Shown: positions 53,839-62,684 of the stretch, in pieces
Numbering within the stretch: the stretch's first letter is position 1
Layout: the number at the start of each line of letters is the position of its first letter
Origin: Nitrospirillum viridazoti
GTDB lineage: Bacteria > Pseudomonadota > Alphaproteobacteria > Azospirillales > Azospirillaceae
Reading direction: 5' to 3' (one strand)
DNA: 64,000 nucleotides
NCBI RefSeq assembly: GCF_007827975.1
Contig: NZ_VITT01000003.1
The notes under the pieces: model-generated
Told to the model about the DNA's origin: nothing
What the model saw: only the letters and a program-made list of their open reading frames with translations
Database searches by the model: none
Translations under genes and position numbers: made by a program

Positions 53839-54489
53839 TTAGGGCAGAATGTCGGCCGACGCAATAACCGCCTGGGTGCGGTTGCGCACGCCCAGGGAGC
53901 GCATGACGGCGGTCACGTGAATCTTCACGGTGCCTTCCGACAGGCCCAGCTCATAGGCGATCTGCTTGTTGGACTTGCCCTCGCGCAGGCAGCGCAGGAC
54001 GTCGCGCTGGCGCTGGGTCAGGGCGGGGGTGTTGCCGCCACCGCCGCCGCCGCTGGACACGCCGCCGCCACCGCCCGCCGGGGCCGTGCTCTCACCGTGG
54101 ATGGCGGCCGGGGGCACGTAGATGCCGCCGGAGAACACCAGGTTCAGGGCGCTCAGCATGATCTTCACGCTGGAGGACTTGGGGATGTAACCGGACGCGC
54201 CCGCGTCCAGCGCCGCGCGCACGTCCGCCTGGCTTTCGGAGGCGGAGACGATCACCACCGGCGTGCCGGCCTGGATTTCGCAGATTTCCTGGATACCGGA
54301 GAAGCCCGGCCAGTTGGGCATTTGCAGGTCCAGAAGGATCAGATCGAATTCCTGCTCGCCCTGCGCGAACTCCAGTGCCTCGTTGAACGTGCCCGCCTCG
54401 GTAAAGGTGGCATCAGCGCTGAGTTGGGTCAGCAGCCGGCAAAGGCCTTCGCGGAACAGCAGGTGGTCGTCACCGATCAGGATGTTCAT
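53839..54489 (-). CDS. LuxR/NarL-type response regulator, orphan
   Basis: 216 residues. The receiver domain (1-118) has acidic residues Asp7/8, phospho-acceptor Asp54 in LLDLQMP and Lys103 in YIPKS. The C-terminal LuxR HTH reads LTQRQRDVLRCLREGKSNKQIAYELGLSEGTVKIHVTAVMRSLGV. The linker contains an unusual glycine stretch (residues 137-151) with only a few other residues. No histidine kinase lies nearby. Two 19-bp direct repeats sit 62-99 bases upstream of the start. Confidence 0.95.
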   Translation of the reverse strand: MNILIGDDHLLFREGLCRLLTQLSADATFTEAGTFNEALEFAQGEQEFDLILLDLQMPNWPGFSGIQEICEIQAGTPVVIVSASESQADVRAALDAGASGYIPKSSSVKIMLSALNLVFSGGIYVPPAAIHGESTAPAGGGGGVSSGGGGGGNTPALTQRQRDVLRCLREGKSNKQIAYELGLSEGTVKIHVTAVMRSLGVRNRTQAVIASADILP

Positions 54490-55043
54490 GTCCGACTCTC
54501 GTTCAGAGGTAGTAGGGAACCAAGGTTGCCAGCGAACCCAGACGACTATGTTGTTTACGTGCGGTAGGGTTGTTTACCTGCGGCAGGCACGTCTGCGACG
54601 GCTTTAGCGTCTGCCTGGTGACAGAAACCAGCCGCCGTATGGATGAACAGACCCGGTTCGGGAATATTGAGGCGCCAAACTTTAAGCTAAACTACTACAA
54701 ATTCCGCCCGGCCCTGTCACGCTGATTTGACTTGGGTTGGTTAATTTAAGCAACGGATTTAGGTGTGATTGAGGCGAAAGTTATCGTTTGGAGGGGAGAT
54801 TCATCCAACCAACGGGCGCCGACCCCGACCATGGATATAGACACCGGCATAGGCCATCATGGGCTGGAATGGCGCTTTTTCTTGCCACGAAAGCGTCAGA
54901 AAGTCTCGTCAGCTTGATTGCGTGTCTGGATGTCGATGTGGCAGAAGGGCCGAACGGACGGGGCTGTCCGGAATCGGGCGTCCCACCCACCAATTCCAAT
55001 AATCCCCCGGATAATCCGGGGCTTGAACTCCAGGGGTCGGTCT
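54490..55043. other. Long intergenic region between the response regulator and galU
   Basis: 554 bases without a convincing gene. From the left it holds two 19-bp direct repeats (54551-54588), an AT-rich stretch at about 54675-54790 likely to contain promoters, and a mixed region leading to galU. Open frames through the last part are upstream extensions of galU without coding character. Confidence 0.6.
54551..54588. repeat. Two 19-bp imperfect direct repeats
   Basis: TTGTTTACGTGCGGTAGGG (54551-54569) is followed at once by TTGTTTACCTGCGGCAGGC (54570-54588); 16 of 19 positions match. The near-two-turn period upstream of a regulator gene suggests a tandem activator or autoregulator site. Confidence 0.8.
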
Positions 55044-55913
55044 ATGGTCAAGCGCGTACGCAAAGCGGTGTTTCCGGTTGCTGGTCTGGGCACGCGATTC
55101 CTGCCGGCGACCAAGGCCATACCGAAGGAAATGCTGCCGCTGGCCGACAAGCCGCTGATCCAGCACGCGGTGGATGAGGCGAAGGCGGCCGGCATCGAAA
55201 TGTTCTGCTTCGTCACCAGCCGGGGCAAGACCCCGCTGGAGGACCATTTCGACCTGAACTACGAGTTGAACCAGACGCTGAAGAATCGCGGCAAGCTCGA
55301 CCTCCTGAAGGTGGTCGAGGACATCCAGATCGACAGCGGCAAGATCGCCTACGTCCGCCAGTCCGAACCGCTGGGCCTGGGCCATGCCGTATGGTGCGCC
55401 CGCGAATTCATCGGCGACGAGCCCTTCGCCGTGCTGCTGCCCGACGAGCAGGTGCTGGGCGACCGTCCCTGCCTGGCGCAGATGATGGACGCCTACAGCC
55501 AGGTCGGCGGCAACCTGCTGTCGGTGTTCGAGGTCCCGCGCGAGCAGACCAACAAGTACGGCATCCTGGACATCGGCCAGGACGATGGCCGCCTGGCCGA
55601 GGTGAAGGGCCTGGTGGAAAAGCCGGATCCGGCCGCCGCCCCGTCCACCCTGTCCATCCAGGGCCGCTACATCCTGCAGCCGGAGATCTTCCATCACCTG
55701 GAACGGTTCGAGACCGGCGCCGGCGGCGAGATTCAGCTGACCGACGCCATGGCCAAGCTGATCGGCACGCAGCCCTTCCACGGCTTCCGCTTCGAGGGCA
55801 AGCGCTTCGACTGCGGCGACAAGCTGGGCTTCGTCCTGGCCAACGTGGCCTATGCCCTGGAACGCCCCGACATGGCGGCCAAGGTGCGCGCCGCCCTCAA
55901 GGAAATGCTCTGA
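55044..55913 (+). CDS. galU: UTP-glucose-1-phosphate uridylyltransferase
   Basis: The 289-residue enzyme makes UDP-glucose from glucose-1-phosphate and UTP. The nucleotidyltransferase loop is VFPVAGLGTRFLPATKAIPKEMLPL, with KPLIQHAVDEA, the LLPDE metal site region and GGEIQLTDAMAKLI. It heads a trio with ugd and the phosphosugar mutase that supplies precursors for exopolysaccharide and cell-envelope sugars. The ATG at 55044 is used; the upstream extension has no coding character. Confidence 0.97.
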   Translation: MVKRVRKAVFPVAGLGTRFLPATKAIPKEMLPLADKPLIQHAVDEAKAAGIEMFCFVTSRGKTPLEDHFDLNYELNQTLKNRGKLDLLKVVEDIQIDSGKIAYVRQSEPLGLGHAVWCAREFIGDEPFAVLLPDEQVLGDRPCLAQMMDAYSQVGGNLLSVFEVPREQTNKYGILDIGQDDGRLAEVKGLVEKPDPAAAPSTLSIQGRYILQPEIFHHLERFETGAGGEIQLTDAMAKLIGTQPFHGFRFEGKRFDCGDKLGFVLANVAYALERPDMAAKVRAALKEML

Positions 55914-55922
55914 GCAGGGACT

Positions 55923-55945
55923 GGCCCGGGTCAATCGCCCGGGCC
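55923..55945. terminator. GC-rich hairpin after galU
   Basis: An 8-bp stem GGCCCGGG/CCCGGGCC with a 7-base loop lies ten bases after the galU stop. It has no T run, so it may be a weak terminator or a 3'-end stabiliser. Confidence 0.45.
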
Positions 55946-56175
55946 GCCGATTCACACAGCCCGATAGAAATTTAGAGGCTGTCCCGGGGCTTTAATTCAA
56001 ATCGGAAAGACCCTAAAAGGTCACATGCGCGACACAGCCATGTCGCCTTAAATAAGGGCGCGGTCCGGCCCAGTCGCCGGCGCCGCCCCTGATCCCGATG
56101 CCCCCTGCCTGTGGCACGCCCACACGGCCTATACTGGGCGCGGGAAACGGGACTACGTGACGATAGGGGATCGGT

Positions 56176-57495
56176 ATGCGCATTGCGGTGATCGGAACAG
56201 GCTACGTCGGCTTGGTCTCGGGCGCCTGTTTTTCCGAGTTCGGCGTGACCACGGTCTGCGTCGACAAGGACGCCGGCAAGATCGAGCGCCTGAACCGGGG
56301 CGAGATCCCGATCTTCGAGCCGGGGCTGGACGATCTGGTGGCCAAGAATGCCAAGGCGGGCCGCCTCAGCTTCACCACGGACTTGGCCGCCGCCGTCAAG
56401 GGCGTGGACGCCGTGTTCATCGCCGTGGGCACGCCGTCGCGCCGGGGCGACGGCCACGCCGACCTGTCCTATGTCTACGCCGCCGCCCAGGAAGTGGCGC
56501 TGGCGCTGGATACCGACCGCTACACGGTCATCGTGACCAAGTCGACGGTGCCCGTGGGCACCGGTCGCGAAGTGGCGCGCATCATCGGGGAGACGCGGTC
56601 CGGCCTGGACTTCGACGTCTGTTCCAACCCCGAGTTCCTGCGCGAGGGGGCTGCCATCGCCGACTTCATGCGCCCCGATCGCGTGGTGATCGGGGCCGAA
56701 TCGGATCGCGCCCGGGCGGTGATGAAGGCCCTGTACCGGCCGCTCTACCTCATCGAAACGCCCATCGTCATGACCAGCCTGGAAACGTCCGAGCTGATCA
56801 AGTACGCGGCCAACACCTTCCTTGCCACCAAGATCACCTTCATCAACGAGGTGGCGGATCTGTGTGAGAAGGTGGGCGCCAACGTCCACGACGTGGCCAA
56901 GGGCATCGGCCTGGACGGCCGCATCGGCCGCAAGTTCCTGCACGCCGGCGCCGGCTATGGCGGCTCGTGCTTCCCCAAGGACACGCTGGCCCTGGCCCGC
57001 ACGGCGGCCGATGTGGGATCGCCCCTGCGCATCGTCGAGACGGTCATCGACATCAACGACAAGCGCAAGAAGTCCATGGCCGGCCGCATCGTGGCCGCCG
57101 CCAACGGTGCCGTGGAGGGCAAGCGCATCGGCATCCTGGGCGTGACCTTCAAACCGAACACCGACGATATGCGTGACGCGCCGTCGCTGGACATCATCCC
57201 GGAACTGCAGCGTCTGGGCGCCACCGTCCAGGCCTACGACCCCGCCGGCATGCAGGAGGCGGAGCATCTGCTGCCGGGGGTGGTTTGGTGCGCCGACGCC
57301 TATGCCGCCATCCAGGACGCCGACGTCCTGGCCATCATCACCGAATGGAACGAATTCCGCGCGCTGGATCTGGACCGGGTGCGCCGGTCCATGAAGGCGC
57401 CGGTTCTGGTCGACCTACGCAACATCTACAATCCTGACGATATGAGCGCCGCCGGTTTCACCTACACGTCCATCGGCCGTCCGGCGCGTCGATAA
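56176..57495 (+). CDS. ugd: UDP-glucose 6-dehydrogenase
   Basis: A 439-residue NAD-dependent enzyme that oxidises UDP-glucose to UDP-glucuronate. It shows the Rossmann start MRIAVIGTGYVGLVSGACFSEFG, STVPVGTGREVA, the hinge ETSELIKYAANTFLATKITFINEVADLCEKVG, the catalytic cysteine in GYGGSCFPKDTLAL, and GVTFKPNTDDMRDAPSLDI. The ATG at 56176 follows GGGGA. It uses the product of galU upstream. Confidence 0.97.
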   Translation: MRIAVIGTGYVGLVSGACFSEFGVTTVCVDKDAGKIERLNRGEIPIFEPGLDDLVAKNAKAGRLSFTTDLAAAVKGVDAVFIAVGTPSRRGDGHADLSYVYAAAQEVALALDTDRYTVIVTKSTVPVGTGREVARIIGETRSGLDFDVCSNPEFLREGAAIADFMRPDRVVIGAESDRARAVMKALYRPLYLIETPIVMTSLETSELIKYAANTFLATKITFINEVADLCEKVGANVHDVAKGIGLDGRIGRKFLHAGAGYGGSCFPKDTLALARTAADVGSPLRIVETVIDINDKRKKSMAGRIVAAANGAVEGKRIGILGVTFKPNTDDMRDAPSLDIIPELQRLGATVQAYDPAGMQEAEHLLPGVVWCADAYAAIQDADVLAIITEWNEFRALDLDRVRRSMKAPVLVDLRNIYNPDDMSAAGFTYTSIGRPARR

Positions 57496-57525
57496 GTCAA
57501 AGCAGCAAGGGAGCAGGTGCAAGTC

Positions 57526-58917
57526 ATGACCGCTAATCATCGGTTCCACCCCACGGTGCTGCGCGAGTACGACATCCGCGGCGTCATCGGCAAGACCCTG
57601 GGCCCGGACGACGCCCGCGCCATCGGCCAAGGCTTCGGCACCCTGGTGGTGCGCGCCGGCGGCACCCGCGTGGCCATCGGCTATGACGGCCGCCTGTCCT
57701 CGCCGGAGCTGGAGCAGGCCTGCGTCGAGGGCCTGATGTCCACCGGCCTGGAGGTCATCCGCATTGGGCTCGGCCCCACGCCCATGCTGTACTTCACCGT
57801 GCGGCACCTGGAACTGGATGCCGGCGTGATGATCACCGGCTCGCACAACCCGCCGGACTACAACGGCTTCAAGATGATGCTGGGCAAGGGCCCGGTGTAT
57901 GGCGAGCAGATCCAGGAGATCGGCCGCCTGGTGCACGGCCAGGACCTGGCGACGGGCGCCGGCTCGTCCCGCAAGCTGGACGTCAGCGAGGATTACATCA
58001 ACCGCCTGGCGGCCGACTATGACGGCACCCGCGATCTGACCATCGTCTGGGACGCCGGCAATGGCGCCGTGGGCCATGTCCTGCGCCGCCTGACCGACAA
58101 GCTGCCCGGCAAGCACATCCTGCTGTTCGAGGAGGTGGACGGCAATTTCCCCAACCACCACCCCGACCCCACCGTGCCGGAGAACCTGGAAGACCTCATC
58201 CATGCCGTCCACACCCATAAGGCGGACATCGGCATCGGCTTCGACGGCGACGGCGACCGCATCGGCGCCGTGGACGAGCATGGCGACATCATCTGGGGTG
58301 ACCAGCTGCTGGCCATCTACGCCGCCGACGTGCTGAAAACCCACCCGGGCGCCACCATCATCGCCGACGTCAAGTCCAGCCAGACGCTGTACGACGACAT
58401 CGCCAAGAACGGCGGCAAGCCCCTGATGTGGAAGACCGGCCACAGCCTGCTGAAGGCCAAGATGGCCGAGACGGGCTCCCCCCTCGCGGGCGAGATGAGC
58501 GGCCACATCTTCTTCGCCGACAAGTACTACGGCTTCGACGACGCGCCCTACTGCGGCGTGCGCCTGGCCGGCCTCGTCAGCCGCGAGGGCAGCCTGGCCA
58601 AGCTGAAGTCGGTGCTGCCGCCCGTGTTCAACACCCCGGAAATCCGCTTCCAGGTGGATGAGGAACGCAAGTTCAAGGCGGTGGAGGAGATCGTGGCCCG
58701 CGCCAAGGCCCTGGCGGGCAAGGGCATCGAGGTCAACGACATCGACGGCGTCCGCGTGAAGACCGAGGACGGCTGGTGGCTGCTGCGCGCCTCCAACACC
58801 CAGGACGTGCTGGTGGCCCGCGCCGAGGCCTTCAGCGAGGCCGGCCTGGAACGCCTGAAGGGCAGCATCCGCGACCAGCTGAGCCAGAGCGGCATCCAGG
58901 CGCCGGAAGGCTTCTGA
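57526..58917 (+). CDS. Phosphomannomutase/phosphoglucomutase
   Basis: A 463-residue alpha-D-phosphohexomutase converting mannose or glucose 6-phosphate to the 1-phosphate. The phosphoserine loop is GVMITGSHNPPDYNGFK, the metal site is GFDGDGDRIGAVD, the sugar loop is GEMSGHIFF, and the phosphate-binding end is LRASNTQDVLVARAE. AlgC-type dual specificity is common in this family, so mannose versus glucose preference is open. The ATG at 57526 is used; GTG at 57517, nearer the AGGGAG, is possible. Confidence 0.93.
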   Translation: MTANHRFHPTVLREYDIRGVIGKTLGPDDARAIGQGFGTLVVRAGGTRVAIGYDGRLSSPELEQACVEGLMSTGLEVIRIGLGPTPMLYFTVRHLELDAGVMITGSHNPPDYNGFKMMLGKGPVYGEQIQEIGRLVHGQDLATGAGSSRKLDVSEDYINRLAADYDGTRDLTIVWDAGNGAVGHVLRRLTDKLPGKHILLFEEVDGNFPNHHPDPTVPENLEDLIHAVHTHKADIGIGFDGDGDRIGAVDEHGDIIWGDQLLAIYAADVLKTHPGATIIADVKSSQTLYDDIAKNGGKPLMWKTGHSLLKAKMAETGSPLAGEMSGHIFFADKYYGFDDAPYCGVRLAGLVSREGSLAKLKSVLPPVFNTPEIRFQVDEERKFKAVEEIVARAKALAGKGIEVNDIDGVRVKTEDGWWLLRASNTQDVLVARAEAFSEAGLERLKGSIRDQLSQSGIQAPEGF

Positions 58918-58938
58918 TCCCAAGCATGCGCGTTTAGG

Positions 58939-58974
58939 AAAGGGCTGCGATCCTGACGGGTCGCGGCCCTTTTG
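58939..58974. terminator. Intrinsic terminator after the phosphosugar mutase
   Basis: A 12-bp stem (58939-58950 with 58961-58972, one wobble pair) with a 10-base loop runs into TTTT. It also abuts the end of the convergent CPBP protease gene. Confidence 0.85.
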
Positions 58975-59919
58975 CTATTTCCGCACCACCCAGCCCCGGC
59001 GCACGCCCAGATACCAGTAAAGGCCCGCCAGCGCGCCCATGGTCATCAGGACGCCGGCCACGTCCCCCAGGCCCGCCGGTTTGCTCTCCGGCGCGCCCAC
59101 GCCCAACAGGGAAGGGAAGGGTGGGCCCAGCACGCCCATGACGTAGATGGCCGTCAGGTTCTGGCCAAGGTGGATGCCGATGGCGGCCTCCAGCCGGCCG
59201 GCGCGGGCCGTCACCGCCGACAGCAGCAGCGAGATGGTGAAATACAGCGCCCGCTGGTCCCACACGGCGTTGCCCCAGGATTGGGTGTGCAGGCCGGCGA
59301 ACAACAGGGCAACGGGCAGGGCGGTAACCCAAGCGCTGCCGGTCACGGCGTACAGGCCCTGGCTGATGTAGCCGCGGAACAGCGCCTCCTCCGCCGTGAC
59401 CTGCAGCACGACCATCCAGCCGGTGGCGGCCGCGAAGCCCAGCACCTGGGGCCAGGGCTGGCCGCCGGGGGCGAAGGGCTCCCCGTTCCAGACATCGATC
59501 AGGCCGCTGGTCACGACCGCCAGCAGCACCAGCCCGCCCCACAGCAGGGCGGAGCGCAAGGCCAAGCCCACATCCAGGCCGGGCAGGGGCGACAGCAGGC
59601 TGCGCAGCGGGCGCCCGTGCAACCAGCGCACCGCCAGGGCCAAGGGGAGCAGCGCAGCGGCAACGCTGCCCAGCATCGTCAGCAGCTCGACGACGGCGCG
59701 CAGCCCCTCATCACGCTTCATCGCCCGGTCCAGGTGGGCCCACTGCGGCACCTTCACCAGCACCACGGCGATGAGGATGGCGCCCAAAGCCACGATGACC
59801 AGGCCACCGAGGAAAGCCCACCACGGCTCGCGCCGCTGGCGGGCCAGGGCCAGGAGGGAGGGGGCCAAGGGGGACGGGGCGGCGGTGTCACCGCCCGCCG
59901 CAAGAGGGGCCTGCGACAC
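58975..59919 (-). CDS. CPBP-family intramembrane metalloprotease
   Basis: About 314 residues with roughly eight membrane segments. The family motifs are EEALFRGYISQGL (EExxxR), FAGLHTQSWG with its histidine, and the late HLGQNLTA (HxxxN). The start is uncertain: I used the GTG at 59919, 11 bases after the dacA stop, assuming translational coupling, since an upstream in-frame extension would overlap the dacA coding sequence in another frame. Substrate unknown. The operon position next to a cell-wall carboxypeptidase hints at an envelope role. Confidence 0.75.
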   Translation of the reverse strand: MSQAPLAAGGDTAAPSPLAPSLLALARQRREPWWAFLGGLVIVALGAILIAVVLVKVPQWAHLDRAMKRDEGLRAVVELLTMLGSVAAALLPLALAVRWLHGRPLRSLLSPLPGLDVGLALRSALLWGGLVLLAVVTSGLIDVWNGEPFAPGGQPWPQVLGFAAATGWMVVLQVTAEEALFRGYISQGLYAVTGSAWVTALPVALLFAGLHTQSWGNAVWDQRALYFTISLLLSAVTARAGRLEAAIGIHLGQNLTAIYVMGVLGPPFPSLLGVGAPESKPAGLGDVAGVLMTMGALAGLYWYLGVRRGWVVRK

Positions 59920-59930
59920 CGGGGCAGGGA

Positions 59931-61334
59931 TCAGCTGGCGCCGGGGGCGATGGTGATGCAGCCCTGGCCCAGGCGGCGCAGTTGGACGCAGGCGGCCCGG
60001 GCGTTCTTCTCGCTCAGGCCCGCCAGGCGGGCGCGGTACAGGGTGGACTTGGCGGACGATACCTCCACCACGTTGGGCACGGCGGCGTTGAGCAGGCCCC
60101 GCGACTTCTGCGTGGCGCGGGCAATGGCGGCCTGGGTGGCGGCGCGGTCGTTGTAGGCGCCCACCTGGATGCTCCATCCCGCCGGGATGGTCTTGCCCTT
60201 GGCGCCGGTGGCCACGGCGGGCGCCGCCTCGGCCGGTGCTGCCAGCAGCGTGTGGTCGGCGACGCTTTCGGCCGCCTTGCCGACGGCCTTGGCGGCCTTG
60301 CCGGCGGCGCTGGCCAGCCGGACACCCGTGGTGGCCTTCGTGGCTTTCGGCGCCGGGGCCTCATCGGCCTCATCCTCATCGCCTTCGGAGGTGGCGCTGT
60401 CCTGGCTGCCGGCCGTATCGGCGCTGGCCACCTGCACGGCGTCGCGGCCGCGCGGGGCGCGGATGGGCGCCTCGGCCGTCAGCACCTCACCCGGCTTGGT
60501 GGCGAAGCCCTCGTCCAGAAGGTCGGCCATGCGGTTGTCGCGCCATACGGCGCTGCTGCCGCCCATGACCACGGCGATCAGGCGGCGGCCGTCATGCACG
60601 GCGGAGCCGACCAGGTTGAAGCCGGAGGCGTTGATGAAGCCCGTCTTGATGCCGTCCATGCCCGGGTAGCGGGACATCAGGTGGTTATGGTTGGCCATGG
60701 TCTCACCGTTGTAGGTGAAGCTGGCCGTCTTGAAATAGGTGTACTGCTTGGCGTGGTCATGGATCAGCGCCTGGGCCAGGCGGGCCAGGTCGCGGGCCGT
60801 GGTGACTTGGCCGGTGTTGGGCAGGCCGGAGGCGTTGCGGAAGGTGGTGCGGCTCATGCCCAGGGCGCGGGCCTTGGCCGTCATCATCTGGGCGAAGCGC
60901 GGCTCGCTGCCGCCCAGGTTCTCGCCCACCGTTACCGCCACGTCGTTCGCGGACTTGGTGACCAGCGCCAGGATGGCGTCGCGCACGCGGATGGTGTCGC
61001 CCGCGTCCAGGCCCAGCTTGCTGGGCGCCTGGGCGGCCGCGTGGGCGGAGACCTTGAAGGGCGTATCCAAGGTGACGCGGCCGGCGTCCAGCGCGTCGAA
61101 CAGTAAATACAGCGTCATCATCTTGGTCAGGGACGCCGGATAATTCTGGGTGTCGGCACCGGCGGCGTGCAGGACCTGGCCGGTCTCCGCATCCACGACA
61201 ATGGCGGCGTACTTGGCGAAAGCGCTCACCGGCGCCAGGGCCCAGCAGGCCAGGAGGGCCAGGGCGGCCCAGCGCAAGCGCCGGGCGGCAAAACCCGGGC
61301 GTCGTGCCAGGTTCGAGCGATTCCAATGGGTCAC
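59931..61334 (-). CDS. dacA: D-alanyl-D-alanine carboxypeptidase (PBP5/6-like) with SPOR domain
   Basis: 467 residues. A signal sequence (WAALALLACWALAPVSAFA) is followed by a penicillin-binding S11 peptidase with SLTK (Ser68 nucleophile), SAN (128-130) and KTG (230-232). It trims the terminal D-Ala of peptidoglycan stem peptides. An Ala/Lys-rich linker leads to a C-terminal SPOR domain (about 388-467, IPAGWSIQVGAYNDRAATQAAI) that binds denuded glycan, likely steering the enzyme to division sites. The GTG start at 61334 follows GGGG with fair spacing; no ATG is available before the signal sequence. Confidence 0.94.
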   Translation of the reverse strand: MTHWNRSNLARRPGFAARRLRWAALALLACWALAPVSAFAKYAAIVVDAETGQVLHAAGADTQNYPASLTKMMTLYLLFDALDAGRVTLDTPFKVSAHAAAQAPSKLGLDAGDTIRVRDAILALVTKSANDVAVTVGENLGGSEPRFAQMMTAKARALGMSRTTFRNASGLPNTGQVTTARDLARLAQALIHDHAKQYTYFKTASFTYNGETMANHNHLMSRYPGMDGIKTGFINASGFNLVGSAVHDGRRLIAVVMGGSSAVWRDNRMADLLDEGFATKPGEVLTAEAPIRAPRGRDAVQVASADTAGSQDSATSEGDEDEADEAPAPKATKATTGVRLASAAGKAAKAVGKAAESVADHTLLAAPAEAAPAVATGAKGKTIPAGWSIQVGAYNDRAATQAAIARATQKSRGLLNAAVPNVVEVSSAKSTLYRARLAGLSEKNARAACVQLRRLGQGCITIAPGAS

Positions 61335-61863
61335 GGTGAACTGCCCCTTCCGCCGATGCCATGTCGTTGGTGGCGATAAAAGTAAAGGCACGATGATTCG
61401 CTGTCCAGTATTGAAAATACGGTTAAGGGCGAAGGATGCACGGTTCTTGATTGCCGCCTTTACATGACACGCCGCGACTCCGGGCTGCGCACTACCCCGG
61501 GCGGGGGAGGCGGGGCCCATTCATATGATATATTGCACCGCAACATGAACATACCTTCCGGTGCGGCGGTGACTAGCCTGTTTGGCCTATGAAGGTTGAT
61601 TTCACGCTTGAAAGCCACGCATTACACCCGTATGCGAAGCACCAATCCCGTATGACGAAATTTTTGCGGTGCACAAAAACGGGTTGACAAACCCCTTTTC
61701 CGGGTCCAGATAAGGCATCGTGCTGCGACGCAACATGACGGTGCCGCGAAATGGGCCGTCCGCCGCAGGCACGCCACCCGGCCGATGCCGGTTTGCCTGA
61801 CCCGGGTACGGGCCGCATCGGGCGGCCGATGGATCATTAGCGATCATTGGAAGGAGCACTGAT
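61335..61863. other. Intergenic region between divergent dacA and the phasin gene
   Basis: 529 bases without a gene. It holds three TTGC-N3-GCAA-like sites (61533-61543, 61664-61674, 61723-61733) and a TTGACA at 61684-61689 with only weak -10 candidates. Open frames here are short and have no ribosome sites. Confidence 0.6.
61533..61733. promoter_or_regulatory. Three TGC-type inverted-repeat sites upstream of the phasin gene
   Basis: TTGCACCGCAA (61533), TTGCGGTGCAC (61664) and CTGCGACGCAA (61723) share a TTGC-N3-GCAA architecture; the first and third also share the following CATGA. TGC-rich palindromes of this sort are reported targets of PhaR, the polyhydroxyalkanoate-granule repressor of phasin genes. 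The assignment is inference. Confidence 0.5.
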
Positions 61864-62424
61864 ATGACCACCGCGAATACTACCGCCCCCACCGCTACCG
61901 TTGCGCGCGCCAAGAAGGTCGTCACCGACGCCGCCGTGGACACCGCCGCCGCCACGAAGCAGACGGCCGAGACCACCGCGGCCGCCACGCAGGACACCGT
62001 GACCAAGAATTACGAGCAGGCCGTCGCCCTCACCAAGGAGCAGGTCGAGAAGGCCAGCAAGAAGGCTTTCGAGGCTTATGAGGAACTGACCGCCTTCAAC
62101 AAGGAGACGGTCGACGCCCTGGTGCTGTCCTCCACCGTCCTGGCCAAGGGCCTGGAAAGCCTGTCCAAGTCCTTCGTCGCCTACGCCCAGTCCTCGCTGG
62201 AGAGCAGCGTGTCGGCCACCAAGGCCCTGCTGGCCGTGAAGACCCTGCGCGAGGCCGTGGACCTGCAGTCCGAATTCGCCAAGACCAGCTTCGACACCCT
62301 GGTCAGCGAGGCCACCAAGACCTCCGAGCTGTCGGTGAAGCTGGCCAACGAGGCGATCGAGCCCATCTCCGCCCGCGTCAACGCGGTCGTGACCAAGTTC
62401 GGCAAGCCGCGTCTGGCGGCCTGA
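61864..62424 (+). CDS. Phasin-family granule-associated protein
   Basis: A 186-residue, highly helical protein rich in Ala, Thr and Lys. The phasin domain includes KNYEQAVALTKEQVEKASKKAFEAYEELTAFNKETVDALVLSSTVLAKGLESLSKSFVAYAQSSLESSVSATKALL. It coats polyhydroxyalkanoate granules and controls their size. The ATG at 61864 follows AAGGAG. Three possible PhaR sites lie upstream and a terminator lies downstream, so it is monocistronic. Confidence 0.93.
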   Translation: MTTANTTAPTATVARAKKVVTDAAVDTAAATKQTAETTAAATQDTVTKNYEQAVALTKEQVEKASKKAFEAYEELTAFNKETVDALVLSSTVLAKGLESLSKSFVAYAQSSLESSVSATKALLAVKTLREAVDLQSEFAKTSFDTLVSEATKTSELSVKLANEAIEPISARVNAVVTKFGKPRLAA

Positions 62425-62432
62425 GTAACGGC

Positions 62433-62510
62433 CCGGGCCGCGCTATGCGGCCCGGCGACATCGTCGATGCTGACGAACCCGGTGGGCCCGCGCCCGCCGG
62501 GTTTTGTTTT
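62433..62510 (+). terminator. Double hairpin terminator after the phasin gene
   Basis: A 9-bp stem-loop (CCGGGCCGC/GCGGCCCGG, 62433-62455) is followed by a 12-bp stem (62476-62487 with 62492-62503, one wobble pair) that runs into TTTTGTTTT. The second is a convincing intrinsic terminator. Confidence 0.88.
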
Positions 62511-62684
62511 GCCCGCTGTGACCATCGCCGTTGCAGGGCGCAAGGTTCGCTTGCGCTCGGGTGATTTCCGTGCGGCAATCGCATCGCAGGCATGAATAAG
62601 GTTACCAGGGGTCTTCCAACGGCCCGCCGCGATCTCATATTATTCCTGGGATGACCACCCCGAGAGACACGTACCTGGAAGGCC

